Positions 41,401 to 50,171 of a stretch of DNA of 64,000 nt are shown in pieces; the first letter of the stretch is position 1; each line of letters opens with the position of its first letter. The stretch lies in assembly GCF_000002875.2 (NCBI RefSeq), contig NC_009413.2, positions 429,323-493,322 on the forward strand. The letters run 5' to 3'. Below the pieces are notes generated by a model, which was not told where the DNA came from, did no database searches, and worked only from the letters and a program-made list of their open reading frames with translations. Both the position numbers and the translations under genes were made by a program. This DNA comes from Leishmania infantum JPCM5. Its lineage: Eukaryota > Euglenozoa > Kinetoplastea > Trypanosomatida > Trypanosomatidae.

Positions 41401-42808
41401 TCGCTACTCGCCGAGTATCACGGCGGCCACAGCGCTGAGTGTTGCCTCCGGCGGAGCCGATCTTGGCTCGGCTTCCGCGTTGCACCGCCCCGGCCACATC
41501 AACTTCAGCAACCGTAGTGGCAGCGCGCCGCTATTCTTGGAAGATGGCTGGTCGGAAACGCGCGGAGGCCTGTCGCCCAAGCTTGCAGCGATGAGCTCCC
41601 CGATGCCTGGCCCACTCACTCTCCAGCTGGATTCTCCCGCCGGATTACACGGGCTTCACGTGAGCGGTGCCCATTCACTGACGAGCGCTGCCACCGCGCA
41701 CAAACCCGCCGCTGCCGCTCGCCCGTTGCCGACAGTGTACTTTTATGACTCGATCCTCAGCCATCCGCCAGCGCCTGACTCACCGCCATCCGCGCCAGCG
41801 ACGCATCACGGTGGTGGCGTGCGTGAGCATGACGAGCACGGTGTCGACGAGGAGGGTGGGCTGCGGGTGAGGGCAACTCTGCTGCGCCAAGCGTCACCTG
41901 CGCCGACCGGCACACCAGCTGGGACTTTGCGTCGGCGGCTTGGCAGCGGTGGTGAGAGCGCGGAGGCCGCCGCCGCATCTTCACCGTCGCTTGCACCACC
42001 GCCGCGTGTGCCGGATAACACCTCGGCTCTTCGCCGTCAACACGCCAAGGACCTGGCACTCTTTCAGGAGTACATCATTGCGCCTATTTTAGAGGCGGAT
42101 GAGAAGCAGCTGCCGGTGCGTGAGGGGGAGCTCTACCTGGCGTGCGTCCGGTGGCCGCAGCGGACGAGCGCGGTGCTGCGGCGCCGCCTGGCTTCCGAAG
42201 GGCGGCCAAACGCCTCAGCCCAAGCATCTTCCACAGGGAGTGCCGCGGGCTTGCCAGCGTCTTTGGTGTCGAGCTCCGCTGCCGGCGGCTCGGTCGGAGG
42301 AGGCACTGCGTCTCCCGCGTCTGGCATGAACCCCGCTTTGCGAGGTCTCTCATCTTCGCAGTCGTCTGGGCAGGCGCAGGTGTTGCCGGAGGTGATTACG
42401 CGTCGCTCCTCGACGCCGAGCGGTGCCTCTCCGTTGCCGAGCTCGCCGACAACGACACCGGTGCTTGGCAACGTCAGCGCAGTTGCTGCAGCTGCAACTA
42501 CCGGCGGTGGCAGTGCATCAAGTCACATCATCACTCCGGCCATGACGCCTGTTGTGCTGCCATCCTCCTCCTCCTCTACCGCGGCCAATGCTGGCGGTGG
42601 CTCTGCAAGCGGTAATGCAACTGACCTGAGCTCCCCGTCTCTTGGAGCCACAAACCCGCACACCTCGGCTGCCACGTCGCTGAGCAACACCATGGTAGAG
42701 GAGGAGGGCAAGGAGGGGTCTCCCTATCCGGACTCGACGCCGCTGGCCTCCGTGGAGGCCATCAAGTCATTCCTTTATGATAACGTTTTGCGCCTAATGG
42801 AATCCTGA
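35432..42808 (+). CDS. Giant protein with degenerate tryparedoxin-like modules lacking CxxC (2458 aa)
   Basis: Most of the chain is Ser/Ala/Gly/Thr/Pro-rich low complexity, but islands match tryparedoxin landmarks. Module 1: A-G-K-Y-V-L-L-Y-L-P-P-P-Q-R (239-253, where the W-C-P-P-C turn should be), a V-W-L-S-P element near 627, and Q-S-W-P-A-V-V-L-V with cis-Pro P671. Module 2: C-T-H-L-L-I-L-F-G-A-G-W1461-H-P-G-M, V-Q-V-I-Y-V-S-A-D-E-S, D-W-L-C-V-S-P-Y, cis-Pro P1675 in K-S-F-P-R-M-V-V-V, and the full end motif D1760-P-E-G-K-E-F-P-W1768. A possible module 3 starts at R1896 (GGYFVVLGAF) with a strand-helix pattern to about 1945 and P-T-V-Y-F-Y near 2100. No active-site dithiol remains, so redox catalysis is not expected. 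A scaffold, sensor or binding role is inference. No signal or anchor seen. The start is the first in-frame ATG after a plausible leader. Confidence 0.88.
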   Translation: MDYVLGVLYVTKRYEPLDTSRVHPGGSVPHRTQSSLLHPTAFSMNSLAGVPVMPDIVGAGSENDNDHTAAAAEYLLTPKAGSTNVSWAVPVSVTAKATPLVKEAKAVEATSPLRRGGNAETEPSSSPFPPRTPTLSVDRAPVMTLPLHLPGSRRRSSSLAASGMLPLPTAAAAAAADHTLSFPREGSVLSPLVLGVPTPVITSDAAHSATGGGGGPTASGGRPAIRPQRLEYSVPTKVIAGKYVLLYLPPPQRAGETSAAGLWGSVGAGSAPAFTSSGGAASGGGGAGASGARAHQTSTLLQSPQMDPSKQRLGSSTSSSSSFMTGVSPHTMSAGGVRPNFSAPMSKSVDPSVSTSTATVGGHHLSNHHASHSGAGGGPGAAARQAIVRAAAAAASTQQKLLLFYCLLLHGLAHQKLMQEKTSAPLLEGRDDMDPATTGPVPVAVLELQYTTEGPVRSNPGGVSSTSTLGGSIGASAGADGHGGVALISPGGTAGGGVGVGSAASPPPSGSRTQVYSPLPVSLSPHSGPDGVRGVSMQPGASFSGGGHLSTTASGSASPRASSAIPLFHNVGDPFAARSETCAEEGSATAAAVLRELLRGSLSNADVVATQRLSSVLRHLLDGQPDVWLSPDNIVFDSEITQSPYYGGWYSVESNDGYRRVMQMCNIQSWPAVVLVDPAGNVVTVEALHYMEEELARYIDEVDASVARASALRAAAPTTSPIAAAASLATGAGSTSKSATAKALVSASSPSPQASEASQQASAVPPLPQYRADIIELDVTEKSRSSPQPRAPLVAESPALSLLQGVATAAGRSNTNPLTSHVEVAADDGDASTSDSAHTPKRRSTSLLGSTGRLESSASVHDPQIPTAEPTPIKAAPITAHYVVDSSGHSATSTATPATASISAVTVSPLLPNASMSNNELAAGVQQGMMSPGRLEAKDEQGDEQGVLIAEQPFDTAMPSLTRFATDDDSDNTWQKNADKVCKKSISLTTQPLCHLSMPALYRSATTTASSATFFPNNVCMTKGHASFPSWDPKAYGGDVAGVLAVSDLDSEMDIPNQLGKTEVSGTRASKDSSSSAREEGGRNKAPTIQVPLASALPLADAVASSAVAHVKTADGFIAAAPGAPSISPSSSPAPLPMFSSRFPWNRVLADPLTVHAPLSFVTASVVTATTAASADAPKKDENAPKGDKTGSSPPLPSLRPFSRRASAITSRGERRRGDAKDGREDSSDFDRTTGSPSAGAAGARCSTTPSRTPAATAVVTSSAVPRHAGLSSASNSISESPAAIALSHDNLSPRSGGMRGAAAAPLMWSGRRLPMHPLHRLAFCTVTGREVRERARQAANDTALSSSELGKANGQSIAAPVMQEAVHQSMADAPNESPVLPSLSVADSVDDASARRLPVQRGLSCQPRSPLPSTPAPPQPSLSDAATQRIMERLLENWQREVAVKLHQCTHLLILFGAGWHPGMPKFVRAVRRLYSAINPPPSASAGAPASRKGSHDDGGDAGGLRGGLSGLKVRGSNSQLSAEDDDVAPFASLKGFGNSLMEWAGGGLVGFAGGCGDASSRHDMRSFCSFAHADADGGNASEEGERMASASPSVEAAAVADKCAASDAAPRRCVQVIYVSADESLQGVCSAMTEMPADWLCVSPYVAQSTLERQLQKHASEMARCIFHVKSFPRMVVVELPSAQQQQQPTNAGRTAAVRTGVISAEDGDEVEDELGDPAGTLKALCDTTVMSQQLLGQRLDGLWKVVQLHGETHLCDDPEGKEFPWTSESADVLRMKHENVSAFSRLGQQMFSSFTSDFRQPQQDLLHTALSSRPSPPLKGSSPDVFEDAMLLRSPTELLSVSGTSTKKAAAVEKDGWAATADAVSLHQPVERLFPPIKPFLVADGELPSLLERGGYFVVLGAFGSVDSQLHQQCVNALDEVRRWFYAEVEARKQRAWSEPTQLQVMAPHGTYATSFTVGGDRVTLSPAVLHATAGGSTGLEEYTLPTRYSPSITAATALSVASGGADLGSASALHRPGHINFSNRSGSAPLFLEDGWSETRGGLSPKLAAMSSPMPGPLTLQLDSPAGLHGLHVSGAHSLTSAATAHKPAAAARPLPTVYFYDSILSHPPAPDSPPSAPATHHGGGVREHDEHGVDEEGGLRVRATLLRQASPAPTGTPAGTLRRRLGSGGESAEAAAASSPSLAPPPRVPDNTSALRRQHAKDLALFQEYIIAPILEADEKQLPVREGELYLACVRWPQRTSAVLRRRLASEGRPNASAQASSTGSAAGLPASLVSSSAAGGSVGGGTASPASGMNPALRGLSSSQSSGQAQVLPEVITRRSSTPSGASPLPSSPTTTPVLGNVSAVAAAATTGGGSASSHIITPAMTPVVLPSSSSSTAANAGGGSASGNATDLSSPSLGATNPHTSAATSLSNTMVEEEGKEGSPYPDSTPLASVEAIKSFLYDNVLRLMES

Positions 42809-44229
42809 GCAGGTTTTTTTTTTTGGGGTGTGCTGTGGCCCGAGTGATGTGCGACGAGGTGAGGTGTGAGGCGTGGGCCTGTGCTGCATCTTTTCCGCTT
42901 GCTTGTGCCCGCATGCCTTGATTCGCTTGTTTACGTTGTGTGTTGTCTCTGTGCTTCTTTGAGTGTGTGTGTGTTTTCGCCTGTTTTCTGGGGTATACGT
43001 GAGCGCGCCGTTCGAGAAAGCTAAGACTCACACGCTAGTGCACACAGACATGCCGACACGCATGGCCATGCACACGCATCCAACCAAGCGCTGGCCAAGT
43101 GGTTGTTGTATGCCGATGGGTGTTGCCGGGGCGTGCGCAGCTTGATCTCGGGGTGGGCTGCACGTGCCGTGTCGTAACGTCTTGTGTTGTCTGTTCGTCT
43201 GTCTCTGTCTGTCTCTCTCTCTATCTCTCTGTGTCCATGTCTGTGTCTGTATGTGTGTGTGTGTGCACGCCGCCTGTCTGTTCGACTCCCCTTTCGTTTC
43301 GTGTTGTTGTTGATGTCGGTGTGCGCGTTGGTGACCGTCTGCATTTTCAACTTTCTTACGTCGTCGTCGTCGTCCTTGTTTGAGTGATGGCTGCTGCCGT
43401 GCACGAGTGCGTGTGCGTGCGGAGCGATGTGAACGGTTGGTGCGGTTCTCGTGCAGCGATGCTCACTGCTTCTCGAGAAGGTCATGCGCGGGCTGAATGA
43501 GAGATGGCGATGGCGACGATGCAGGTCATGTATGCGCTGATATTGCGTTTTCGCGTAGCTGTATGTTTCTGTTGTGTGCCAGGTTGGACAGTGCGTTTGC
43601 GTGGAACTCTCATGGAGAAAATGCCCGAAGCGCCCTATTTGCTGCTCCTTCCTTTCCTCCGGCTGCCACGACCGCGTGGTAGCCCTGGAGGCCAACCGGG
43701 GGATGCTAGGGTGGGCGCAAACTGTGCATGAGGACCTCCCCCTCTTCCCCGCGCGAGATAGGGACTTGCCCCGCGCACGCGCGCGCATCCCGGGAACGCA
43801 CATAAAAGCGAGGCCTAGAAACGCTTTGCACAGCGTCTTTTCCGTTTAAGCGGCTCTCCTTCCAGCGCCGCAGACCGCGGCGTGCAAGTGGGGCGGTGGC
43901 AAACAGTAAGAAGGCAGATGAAATACTCTACGCTTCTGCAGCCCCCCGCCCCCACGACTCTCCACCATATCCTCCAAACCTCTCGCTCGCTCCTCCTCAC
44001 CGCTTCTACGCTCATCAACTAAGTAGTTCGCTCGCTTCCTCTATATGAGCCTTCCAGAAAGCCCGGGCCGACGTCTATCCACTCATCCGTGCGCACAAAA
44101 GCGTAGACGAGGGCAGGTTCAAGCACACACGCCTATCGCAGCCCTTGCACTGCTTCCCTCCACTTTCTCTCGTCATCTCCCAGCTACTGGTTACACCGCC
44201 CTTGACCCCCCGCTTCCCAACGCTCTCGA
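42809..44229 (+). other. 1.4 kb intergenic/UTR region
   Basis: No supported gene. It contains T10 (42815-42824), CT/GT-rich repeats (43190-43265), a GTC run (43361-43375) and a short GC-rich complex block (43640-43830). A 260-codon minus-strand frame (43021-43803) is a reading of these repeats. Confidence 0.65.
44150..44183 (+). promoter_or_regulatory. Candidate SL trans-splice acceptor
   Basis: A clean C/T tract (44150-44180) ends in CCCAG with AG at 44182-44183, 46 bases before the ATG at 44230. Confidence 0.5.
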
Positions 44230-46023
44230 ATGCCACTGAGCTTGGTGACCTCTCAGGTGCGCCAGGAGGTGCACAACTTCTTCCAAGGTGTCGTGGAGAG
44301 CTTCGGCGTTGTTTTGGTGTGGTCATACGCGCTTGATAAGCGCCGCGCGCGCGACGGGGTCGAGGTGACGGATGAGCAGGGCAGATTTTCACCTCCGCCG
44401 TTCTCATCCACACCGTTGGCGGATGTGGCTGAGGGGGCGGCTGCAGAAGGCGCACTTGCGACAACGCCAATGCCAGGGTCCGCTGCGCCGCTGCCGCGGA
44501 CCGCGGCTCTCTCTGGGAGCGGCTCTGGTGCACCCCGTCTGGCGCGCACCTTCTTGATGCCGTCGTGGAGTTTGCTGGAGCGAGATCCGAAGTTGTGGAT
44601 GCTCCTGCGCAAGAACCTCCTGGCAAACCTTGCCCTTGCCTGCCTTACGCTCATGTACATGGGTCTCTCACGTTGCCTCGCCTCGAACACGCCATCTTTT
44701 CTTAGTAGGGCGGCTGCTGGCGGTATAAGTGCGACCACCGCGAGTCTTTCAGCGGACGCGCGCAGCAGCAACGGTACCACTGCAACGAGGTCCCTCACCA
44801 CCTCCCTGGTATTTCTCTTGCTGTTATGGTCGGTGCGGTTGGGCCTGTGGATGCTCAAGTACGTCGGCCAGTGGCCCTTCTATACTCTTCTGCAGATTAT
44901 CGGACTTGTATGGTTTAGCCAGCTCTACCGCGAAACCTGGCTGGTGCGCAAGGGTTGGGTGCTCCGTGGCACCGAGTTACGCGAGGCACCAGCCGCGGGG
45001 TCAGCGAAGAACAAAGCCATGGCGGGTGGTGGCGGAGGTGGCAGCGATGCCGGTGCCGCCTCCCATCACGCACCTCCTACGTCGCCGCCGCCGTCCGTCG
45101 CCGCCGGCGCGGCGCTGCCATGGCTTTCACTTATTCCACTGTATTCCGGCGCCGAAAGCAGCGGTGACGGCGAGGATGGTACGTCGTACGAGGCACGAGG
45201 GTTCTCATCTTCGTTACTGCTCATGTGCACGGCGCTTCTGCGCTCTGTGCCGCCGTACGTACGACACACCACGAACTTAGTGTGGCGCATGATCACGCAC
45301 AAGGGCCCGACAGCAGTGCTCCAGGACTGGGTACTCGGCGACGCTTCCAAAGCTGCCGCTGCTGCTGCCGCCGCCTCTGCTTTGACCAGCGCCCGCCACC
45401 ATCATGCCTATGCCTCGGGTGCAGCATCGCCGCATCAGTCGCAGACAATGTCCACAAGCCCCGACCCGTTTGCGACCGTCGTCCTTCAGCTAGAAGCCAT
45501 CAGCGAGGTGCTTTTCAAGGCGCTGGCAACCATGTCCTTTGCGCTCTTCGCATCCGCAATCGAACGACTGCCGCTGATCGGCACGCCACTATGTGCGGTG
45601 CTCAACGCGCAGCTCTACGTGTTCTACGTGTTCGACTACCGGTATGCCGCGCAGCAGCAACCGGACGCGGTGCACCATCGCGGGTCAGCGCTCACGTACC
45701 AGCTGCGTCACTTTGAGCAGTGCTCGATGTACTACGCTGGCTACGGCATGAGCTCCGCCGTGCTGTCGCTGTGGCTGACACACCAGCTCGGCACAGTCGT
45801 CTCTGTGTGCGCCGTGTCGGTGCTGTACTCGTGGCAGGTGGTGTGGAGCGGCTTTGCAGTGCCGCTACCCTCGTCTCGACCGGTGCCGCTCTTCTCCGTG
45901 TGGTTCTACGCGGTGGATATGGCGCAGCGACACTATGCTGTGCTCTGGCGCGTAGTGGTGATTGCCATCCTCCTATATCTGCCCTTGGACTGTGCGTGTT
46001 GGTTGCTCGGCACTGGCGTGTGA
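44230..46023 (+). CDS. EI24-like multi-pass membrane protein (597 aa)
   Basis: The pattern fits the EI24 family (etoposide-induced 2.4 homologue, an ER membrane protein linked to autophagy and membrane organisation in other eukaryotes). It has an N-terminal amphipathic start ending S-Y-A-L-D-K-R, hydrophobic segments near residues 130-152, 190-212, 215-235, 430-475, 500-545 and 573-595, the core signature P-L-I-G-T-P-L-C-A-V-L-N-A-Q-L-Y-V-F-Y near 456-474, and F-E-Q-C-S-M-Y-Y-A-G-Y-G near 496-507 after a short basic loop. Two long low-complexity insertions (about 50-110 and 240-310) and an Ala/His-rich loop (about 375-410) make it longer than typical EI24 proteins. The family call is by motif recognition; the autophagy role is known for animal and plant members and only inferred here. 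ATG 44230 follows a good acceptor. Confidence 0.75.
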   Translation: MPLSLVTSQVRQEVHNFFQGVVESFGVVLVWSYALDKRRARDGVEVTDEQGRFSPPPFSSTPLADVAEGAAAEGALATTPMPGSAAPLPRTAALSGSGSGAPRLARTFLMPSWSLLERDPKLWMLLRKNLLANLALACLTLMYMGLSRCLASNTPSFLSRAAAGGISATTASLSADARSSNGTTATRSLTTSLVFLLLLWSVRLGLWMLKYVGQWPFYTLLQIIGLVWFSQLYRETWLVRKGWVLRGTELREAPAAGSAKNKAMAGGGGGGSDAGAASHHAPPTSPPPSVAAGAALPWLSLIPLYSGAESSGDGEDGTSYEARGFSSSLLLMCTALLRSVPPYVRHTTNLVWRMITHKGPTAVLQDWVLGDASKAAAAAAAASALTSARHHHAYASGAASPHQSQTMSTSPDPFATVVLQLEAISEVLFKALATMSFALFASAIERLPLIGTPLCAVLNAQLYVFYVFDYRYAAQQQPDAVHHRGSALTYQLRHFEQCSMYYAGYGMSSAVLSLWLTHQLGTVVSVCAVSVLYSWQVVWSGFAVPLPSSRPVPLFSVWFYAVDMAQRHYAVLWRVVVIAILLYLPLDCACWLLGTGV

Positions 46024-47587
46024 AGAGTTCTGCAGCCGTGGGCGGCCTTTCCCAGAGGACCTGTGGTACTTGTTCCGTTTTCGTCCTGCAACACCCCCTC
46101 CCTCTCAGGGAGTTTGTCGTGTCTGTGTTTCGGCACGCGTGCGCGTGCCTTTGTGAAAACGCCTGCTGCACGCATCGCCTCACTTCGCGGTGCCCAAGAG
46201 CACAGATTCCTGCCGGATGGCGGCGCGACGATCGATGCGCGCCACTCGCTCACCACGGTGCAGGGAAAGGAAAAAAAAAATAATAACGCTCGTGCTGGGA
46301 GCGTCAGCTCGACACGGAGACACTCACCCACCCACCGACACACACACACACACAGACACACAAATACAAGAGCCCCTCGTTTTCCCCTGCTGTTTCGGGC
46401 TGCTTTTTCCTTCGCTCCACGCCTTCGTCTTTTTTTTTCAAAATGTGCGGTTTCTGCTTGCCCCCACAATCCTCAGCTTTACACGCCGTCCCACCCGCTT
46501 CGAATGCACGCATGGCGAACAACGACTGCTGTCGCCGGGGTATTTGGCGATCTCTTCACGCTGATTTCTTGCCCATTCACAGGTTTATGTATAAGTGCAT
46601 GATTGCCGGCTTCTGCTTGTCTATCTCTTGGACTGCTTTCCTCAGGTGTCGCCACTGTCTTCTCTGTCGCTTTCACCTTATCTTGCTTTCTTTTCGTTTC
46701 TGTGCCGAAATCGGTGCTGGCGGCGAGTATGTCCGTTGCGTGCATTTGCCAGCCGGTGGCGTGCTTCGCTTTAGCGGCGTGCATGGGTGCCCTGCTCTTC
46801 GTCGCCTTCTTTTTACGTCTCTCACGGAGTTGTAGCTTGCCAACGCGGACCTTGACCATTAGTCGGGTCACCCTCTCTCTGTTCTTCCTCTTCCCCCCAC
46901 CCCACCCATTGCTGGAATGGATGACGGAGCTGAATGACGCTGACCAGAGATCCAAGAAAGCGTCGCGTGCCGCTCGCCGTCGCAGAGACAGTGGTGGGCT
47001 GCTGTATGCTTGTGTGTGCGTCGGCGCGTGTATGTGAGCACTGCCGTCTGCCGTTTATGCGTCGCAGAGTCCATTGTGCCCTTCTCCCTGCAAGGGAGGC
47101 AACAAAGAGGCCCATCAAGCAGAAAGCGGCGGATGCTAAGGCTGCCATTTTTAGGTGACAGGTCAAGTCTCTTTAGGCTCGTCAGAGGATGTGCATGCGC
47201 GCACAGTGATGCACACGTGAAGAGTCCGCGGACTCGCAGTCGGTCGCTTCAACGCGCGGCGTTCTTCACATGGGCTTGTGGCGCGAGAGCCGAACATGGC
47301 GCTACCACTACTTGCGCACCTCTTTCCTTGTGCTACTCTCTCTCTGCCGTTTCTCTTTGCTAGGCGACTTCGTCTCTGAGCCCTTTCCTCTCCGCACAAA
47401 CGCGCACCCGTGCACGCCGGCGTCCTCCTTCCTCTTTTTCCAGACAGCTCGACAGCGGCCACAGCGCAGCGCACAGGCCAGGGGGTCGTGGGCAGCGAGG
47501 CAAGCTCGCTCACACACAGCTGGCGCCTCCCCTTAGCAGCACATCCTTGCAGTCTTTCCAACTCTTATCCGCTCGACGCAGCCGCTT
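46024..47587 (+). other. 1.6 kb intergenic/UTR region
   Basis: No supported gene. It has A9 (46270-46278), a CA run near 46340-46362, T8-T9 runs and pyrimidine tracts near 46865-46915 and 47330-47440. A 144-codon frame (46603-47037) with hydrophobic stretches is pyrimidine-derived and has no family features. Confidence 0.65.
47424..47443 (+). promoter_or_regulatory. Candidate SL trans-splice acceptor
   Basis: TCCTCCTTCCTCTTTTTCCAG with AG at 47442-47443, 144 bases before the ATG at 47588. Confidence 0.5.
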
Positions 47588-49399
47588 ATGGCTTACCCTG
47601 GCTTCTTTCGCTTGACTGCTGCGGCCCGGGTGGCGCTCATGGCGTTGTGTCTTGCTCTAGCACTCATCTGCGTGGCCGCTGTTGCTGCGCCTACCTTCTC
47701 CGCATCGTCCGCAGCCCAGCAGTATAGGGACAGGCGCGTCGCGCACTTGCGCGCTGCTTTGCTCGACAAGGCACCGTATCATGCAGAGGCGTTACCCGAT
47801 CCGCCACTGGAGTGGGGCGTTCACACGGCGTGCAAGAAGTTCGGCCGTGGCTGCCCGGACTCGTACGTTGAGTTTCTCGAGGAGCTCGTAGCCTCACTGA
47901 AGGGTGAGGTCGCTGATGGAGACGGTCGCGACGTCGCAGACGCGGTCGCGGAGAAGAGGAAAGGGACGGAGCATGCGACATGCCAGGCTCAGACGGAGCT
48001 GGGCAATAACGCGGCGACACGAGTCGCGTCTGTCGTTGAGGCCCCCGAGCGGTGCATCAGCGGCGTGGACGACCGCGTTGCCGACGCTGCTGTCTCTCTT
48101 GCCGCACTCCTGCCGGGTGATCTCCGACTTCCTCTGCAGTTGACGTGGCCGTACGAGGCGCGGAAGCGTCTTGAGAACCTGCTCCATCTACTTGCCACTC
48201 GCGAGTCTGAGCTCCGCAGAGACGGTGTCGCGCCGGCGCCGTTACAGCGACTCTACCATGTACCATCTGCCGAGCACATTCACTTGGTGGAGGACCTAGA
48301 CGGCGCCGTAACGGCGCGGCTGCACACCGCTTGCGCTATCGGCTCAGCGTCGTCGTCGGCGCCACTGCCAGCGGGGTGGACACTGCAAAAGTGGGAAGAC
48401 ATGTACGGCTTGTGGTGTCGACATGTCGAGCAACAGCATCAAAATCGACGAGATGATAGCTTGGGCGCAACTAGCGTGATAGCAGCACCTCCATCCAGCT
48501 TGGTGCCTCTTCCTCGCAAGGCATTGCATTGCACTGCACTCCACCACGCGACACTGTACCTGCAGCTGCTCGTGCGCGCAGATCAGCTTCTCACCTGGGC
48601 TTGGGGCTGGACTTTTTACATCGCAGTACCAAGTGCGTTTCTGGTGTGCGTTCTTCTTTGGCTCTGCGTGGGAGATGCATGGACAGAAGCGGCTGAGGCC
48701 TTCGTGGTGAATGCGTCCGCGGTTACAGCTGATGCCGCAGGGCAAGACGACGGCGTGGTGAAGGAGGCTAGTGCGAGTAGGGGCACGACACCTAGCGCAA
48801 CACCGCACGAGTGTCGGCCGCCCTCGGCGACCACAGGATCTCCCTCGACTCTGACCGCGAGTTCTGCCGTGCATGGGGCCGAGGCAGCGCCGTCGACGTC
48901 CCCCGTAACCTCTGTAGCCCTCGCAGAGGGGCGGCGTGACACCCCTCCGGCAGGGTACGGCGCGGTGCCCGCCTCGGAGCATTGCCCCCACCAACACCAA
49001 GGGCAGCTCGAAGGGCAGCGGCAGCGTCGCGCTGCTCTGCTACGCCGGCGTTTTGCTCTATCTGCTCTCCACCGCTCCCCCACACTCTTTTTCCTCAAGT
49101 TACGGCTGCTCCTGTGCCTCCTTGTGGCAGGCCAACTGCTGTGGAGCCTGTGGCGTGTCTTAGCTGCCAGCTATGACGTGACCGCCTCAGCTGCTCCACT
49201 TGTGCAGTTCTTTCTCCCGTCCTGGCTTCTGGGGTGCCTGAGCGTGTATCTCGTTGTGCCACTGCAGATGATGGTGCTGGGGACAGCGTTGAAGGGTGCC
49301 CTAAGCGCGCACGAAGAACTACTGTCTTTCCAAGCCAAGTGCGCAGCTGAGCAGCGTGCTCTACTGAACGCTGCTGGCGTGCTTCCATTGGGTGGCTAA
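47588..49399 (+). CDS. Multi-pass membrane protein of unknown function (603 aa)
   Basis: I do not recognise the family. A hydrophobic segment at about residues 10-35 (signal anchor) is followed by a soluble, probably lumenal or extracytosolic region with cysteines in H-T-A-C-K-K-F-G-R-G-C-P, later W-P-Y-E-A-R-K-R-L-E-N-L-L-H-L-L and W-E-D-M-Y-G-L-W-C-R-H. Then come a hydrophobic segment at about 340-362, an acidic/Ser-rich loop (about 365-480) and two more hydrophobic segments (about 500-525 and 540-570) before a short C-terminal tail. Topology of about four spans is inferred. Its position directly after the EI24-like gene places two membrane-protein genes side by side, but trypanosomatid gene order rarely implies shared function. 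The next frame (49392-49583) overlaps the stop and is not a gene. Confidence 0.85.
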   Translation: MAYPGFFRLTAAARVALMALCLALALICVAAVAAPTFSASSAAQQYRDRRVAHLRAALLDKAPYHAEALPDPPLEWGVHTACKKFGRGCPDSYVEFLEELVASLKGEVADGDGRDVADAVAEKRKGTEHATCQAQTELGNNAATRVASVVEAPERCISGVDDRVADAAVSLAALLPGDLRLPLQLTWPYEARKRLENLLHLLATRESELRRDGVAPAPLQRLYHVPSAEHIHLVEDLDGAVTARLHTACAIGSASSSAPLPAGWTLQKWEDMYGLWCRHVEQQHQNRRDDSLGATSVIAAPPSSLVPLPRKALHCTALHHATLYLQLLVRADQLLTWAWGWTFYIAVPSAFLVCVLLWLCVGDAWTEAAEAFVVNASAVTADAAGQDDGVVKEASASRGTTPSATPHECRPPSATTGSPSTLTASSAVHGAEAAPSTSPVTSVALAEGRRDTPPAGYGAVPASEHCPHQHQGQLEGQRQRRAALLRRRFALSALHRSPTLFFLKLRLLLCLLVAGQLLWSLWRVLAASYDVTASAAPLVQFFLPSWLLGCLSVYLVVPLQMMVLGTALKGALSAHEELLSFQAKCAAEQRALLNAAGVLPLGG

Positions 49400-49878
49400 G
49401 AAGTATGGCGCGGTGCAGATGGAAGGAGAGGACGCCGATGTTGCACCCATATTTTCACTTAGCCACGCGGGCCTACCTGGCTGTACGCACACACCCATCC
49501 ACGGTGCTCGAGACGACGCAGCTCCTCTCTCCGTGCTACAGAAGAAACGAAGGCGAAAAACAGATGCGTGCTTAGAGGCCTGATCGCTCGAGCAGAGCCG
49601 GCCTGCACGCCACGAAGGCTGCGCGGCGGACGGAGAAACGACGCCTTTTCTCTAGGCGGCGCCTCTAGAGATGGCTGGGGAGTTCACTTTTGTTTTCTGG
49701 CACCGCATTCAACCACCACGCGTCCATTGTCAACGTCCCGCATCGTGGGCGCGCACCACAGTGCCCCTCCCCTTCTTTTTTCTCCCCTCCGTACCACCTC
49801 CTCTACCCCTTTGCGATCTGTTTTTCTCTCTCTGCATGTGCCGATCCTTTCTTCTTCGCCTCATGATGCTCGCACACG

Positions 49879-49882
<4 letters not shown>

Positions 49883-49918
<36 letters not shown>
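49883..49918. repeat. (CA)18 microsatellite
   Basis: Eighteen uninterrupted CA units, the longest perfect dinucleotide run in the window, preceded by imperfect CACG units. Confidence 0.9.
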
Positions 49919-49920
<2 letters not shown>

Positions 49921-50171
49921 CAGACATGTACACACCTACACACAAAAGGGTCAAGTACACGAACCGTCTTCCGCCCCTCCCTCCGCGACGCGCCTCATCG
50001 TAGGAAGGCAAAGGAAAGCCGAAGGCTCAACGCCACGCCGCCGCCGCTCTTCCGTCTCACACCTCTTCCCTTGCACGTCGCGCGTCCCTCTTGTTCTCTC
50101 CCCCTCTCTGTCTCACTGTGACCTGCACCTCAGCTCCCCTCCCCCCTCCCGCCGCGCGCGTGCGACTCGCG

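Noticed and set aside
43021..43803. 260-codon minus-strand frame
   Set aside because: His/Thr/Arg/Asp repeats produced by GT/CT dinucleotide tracts; no family features and wrong strand.
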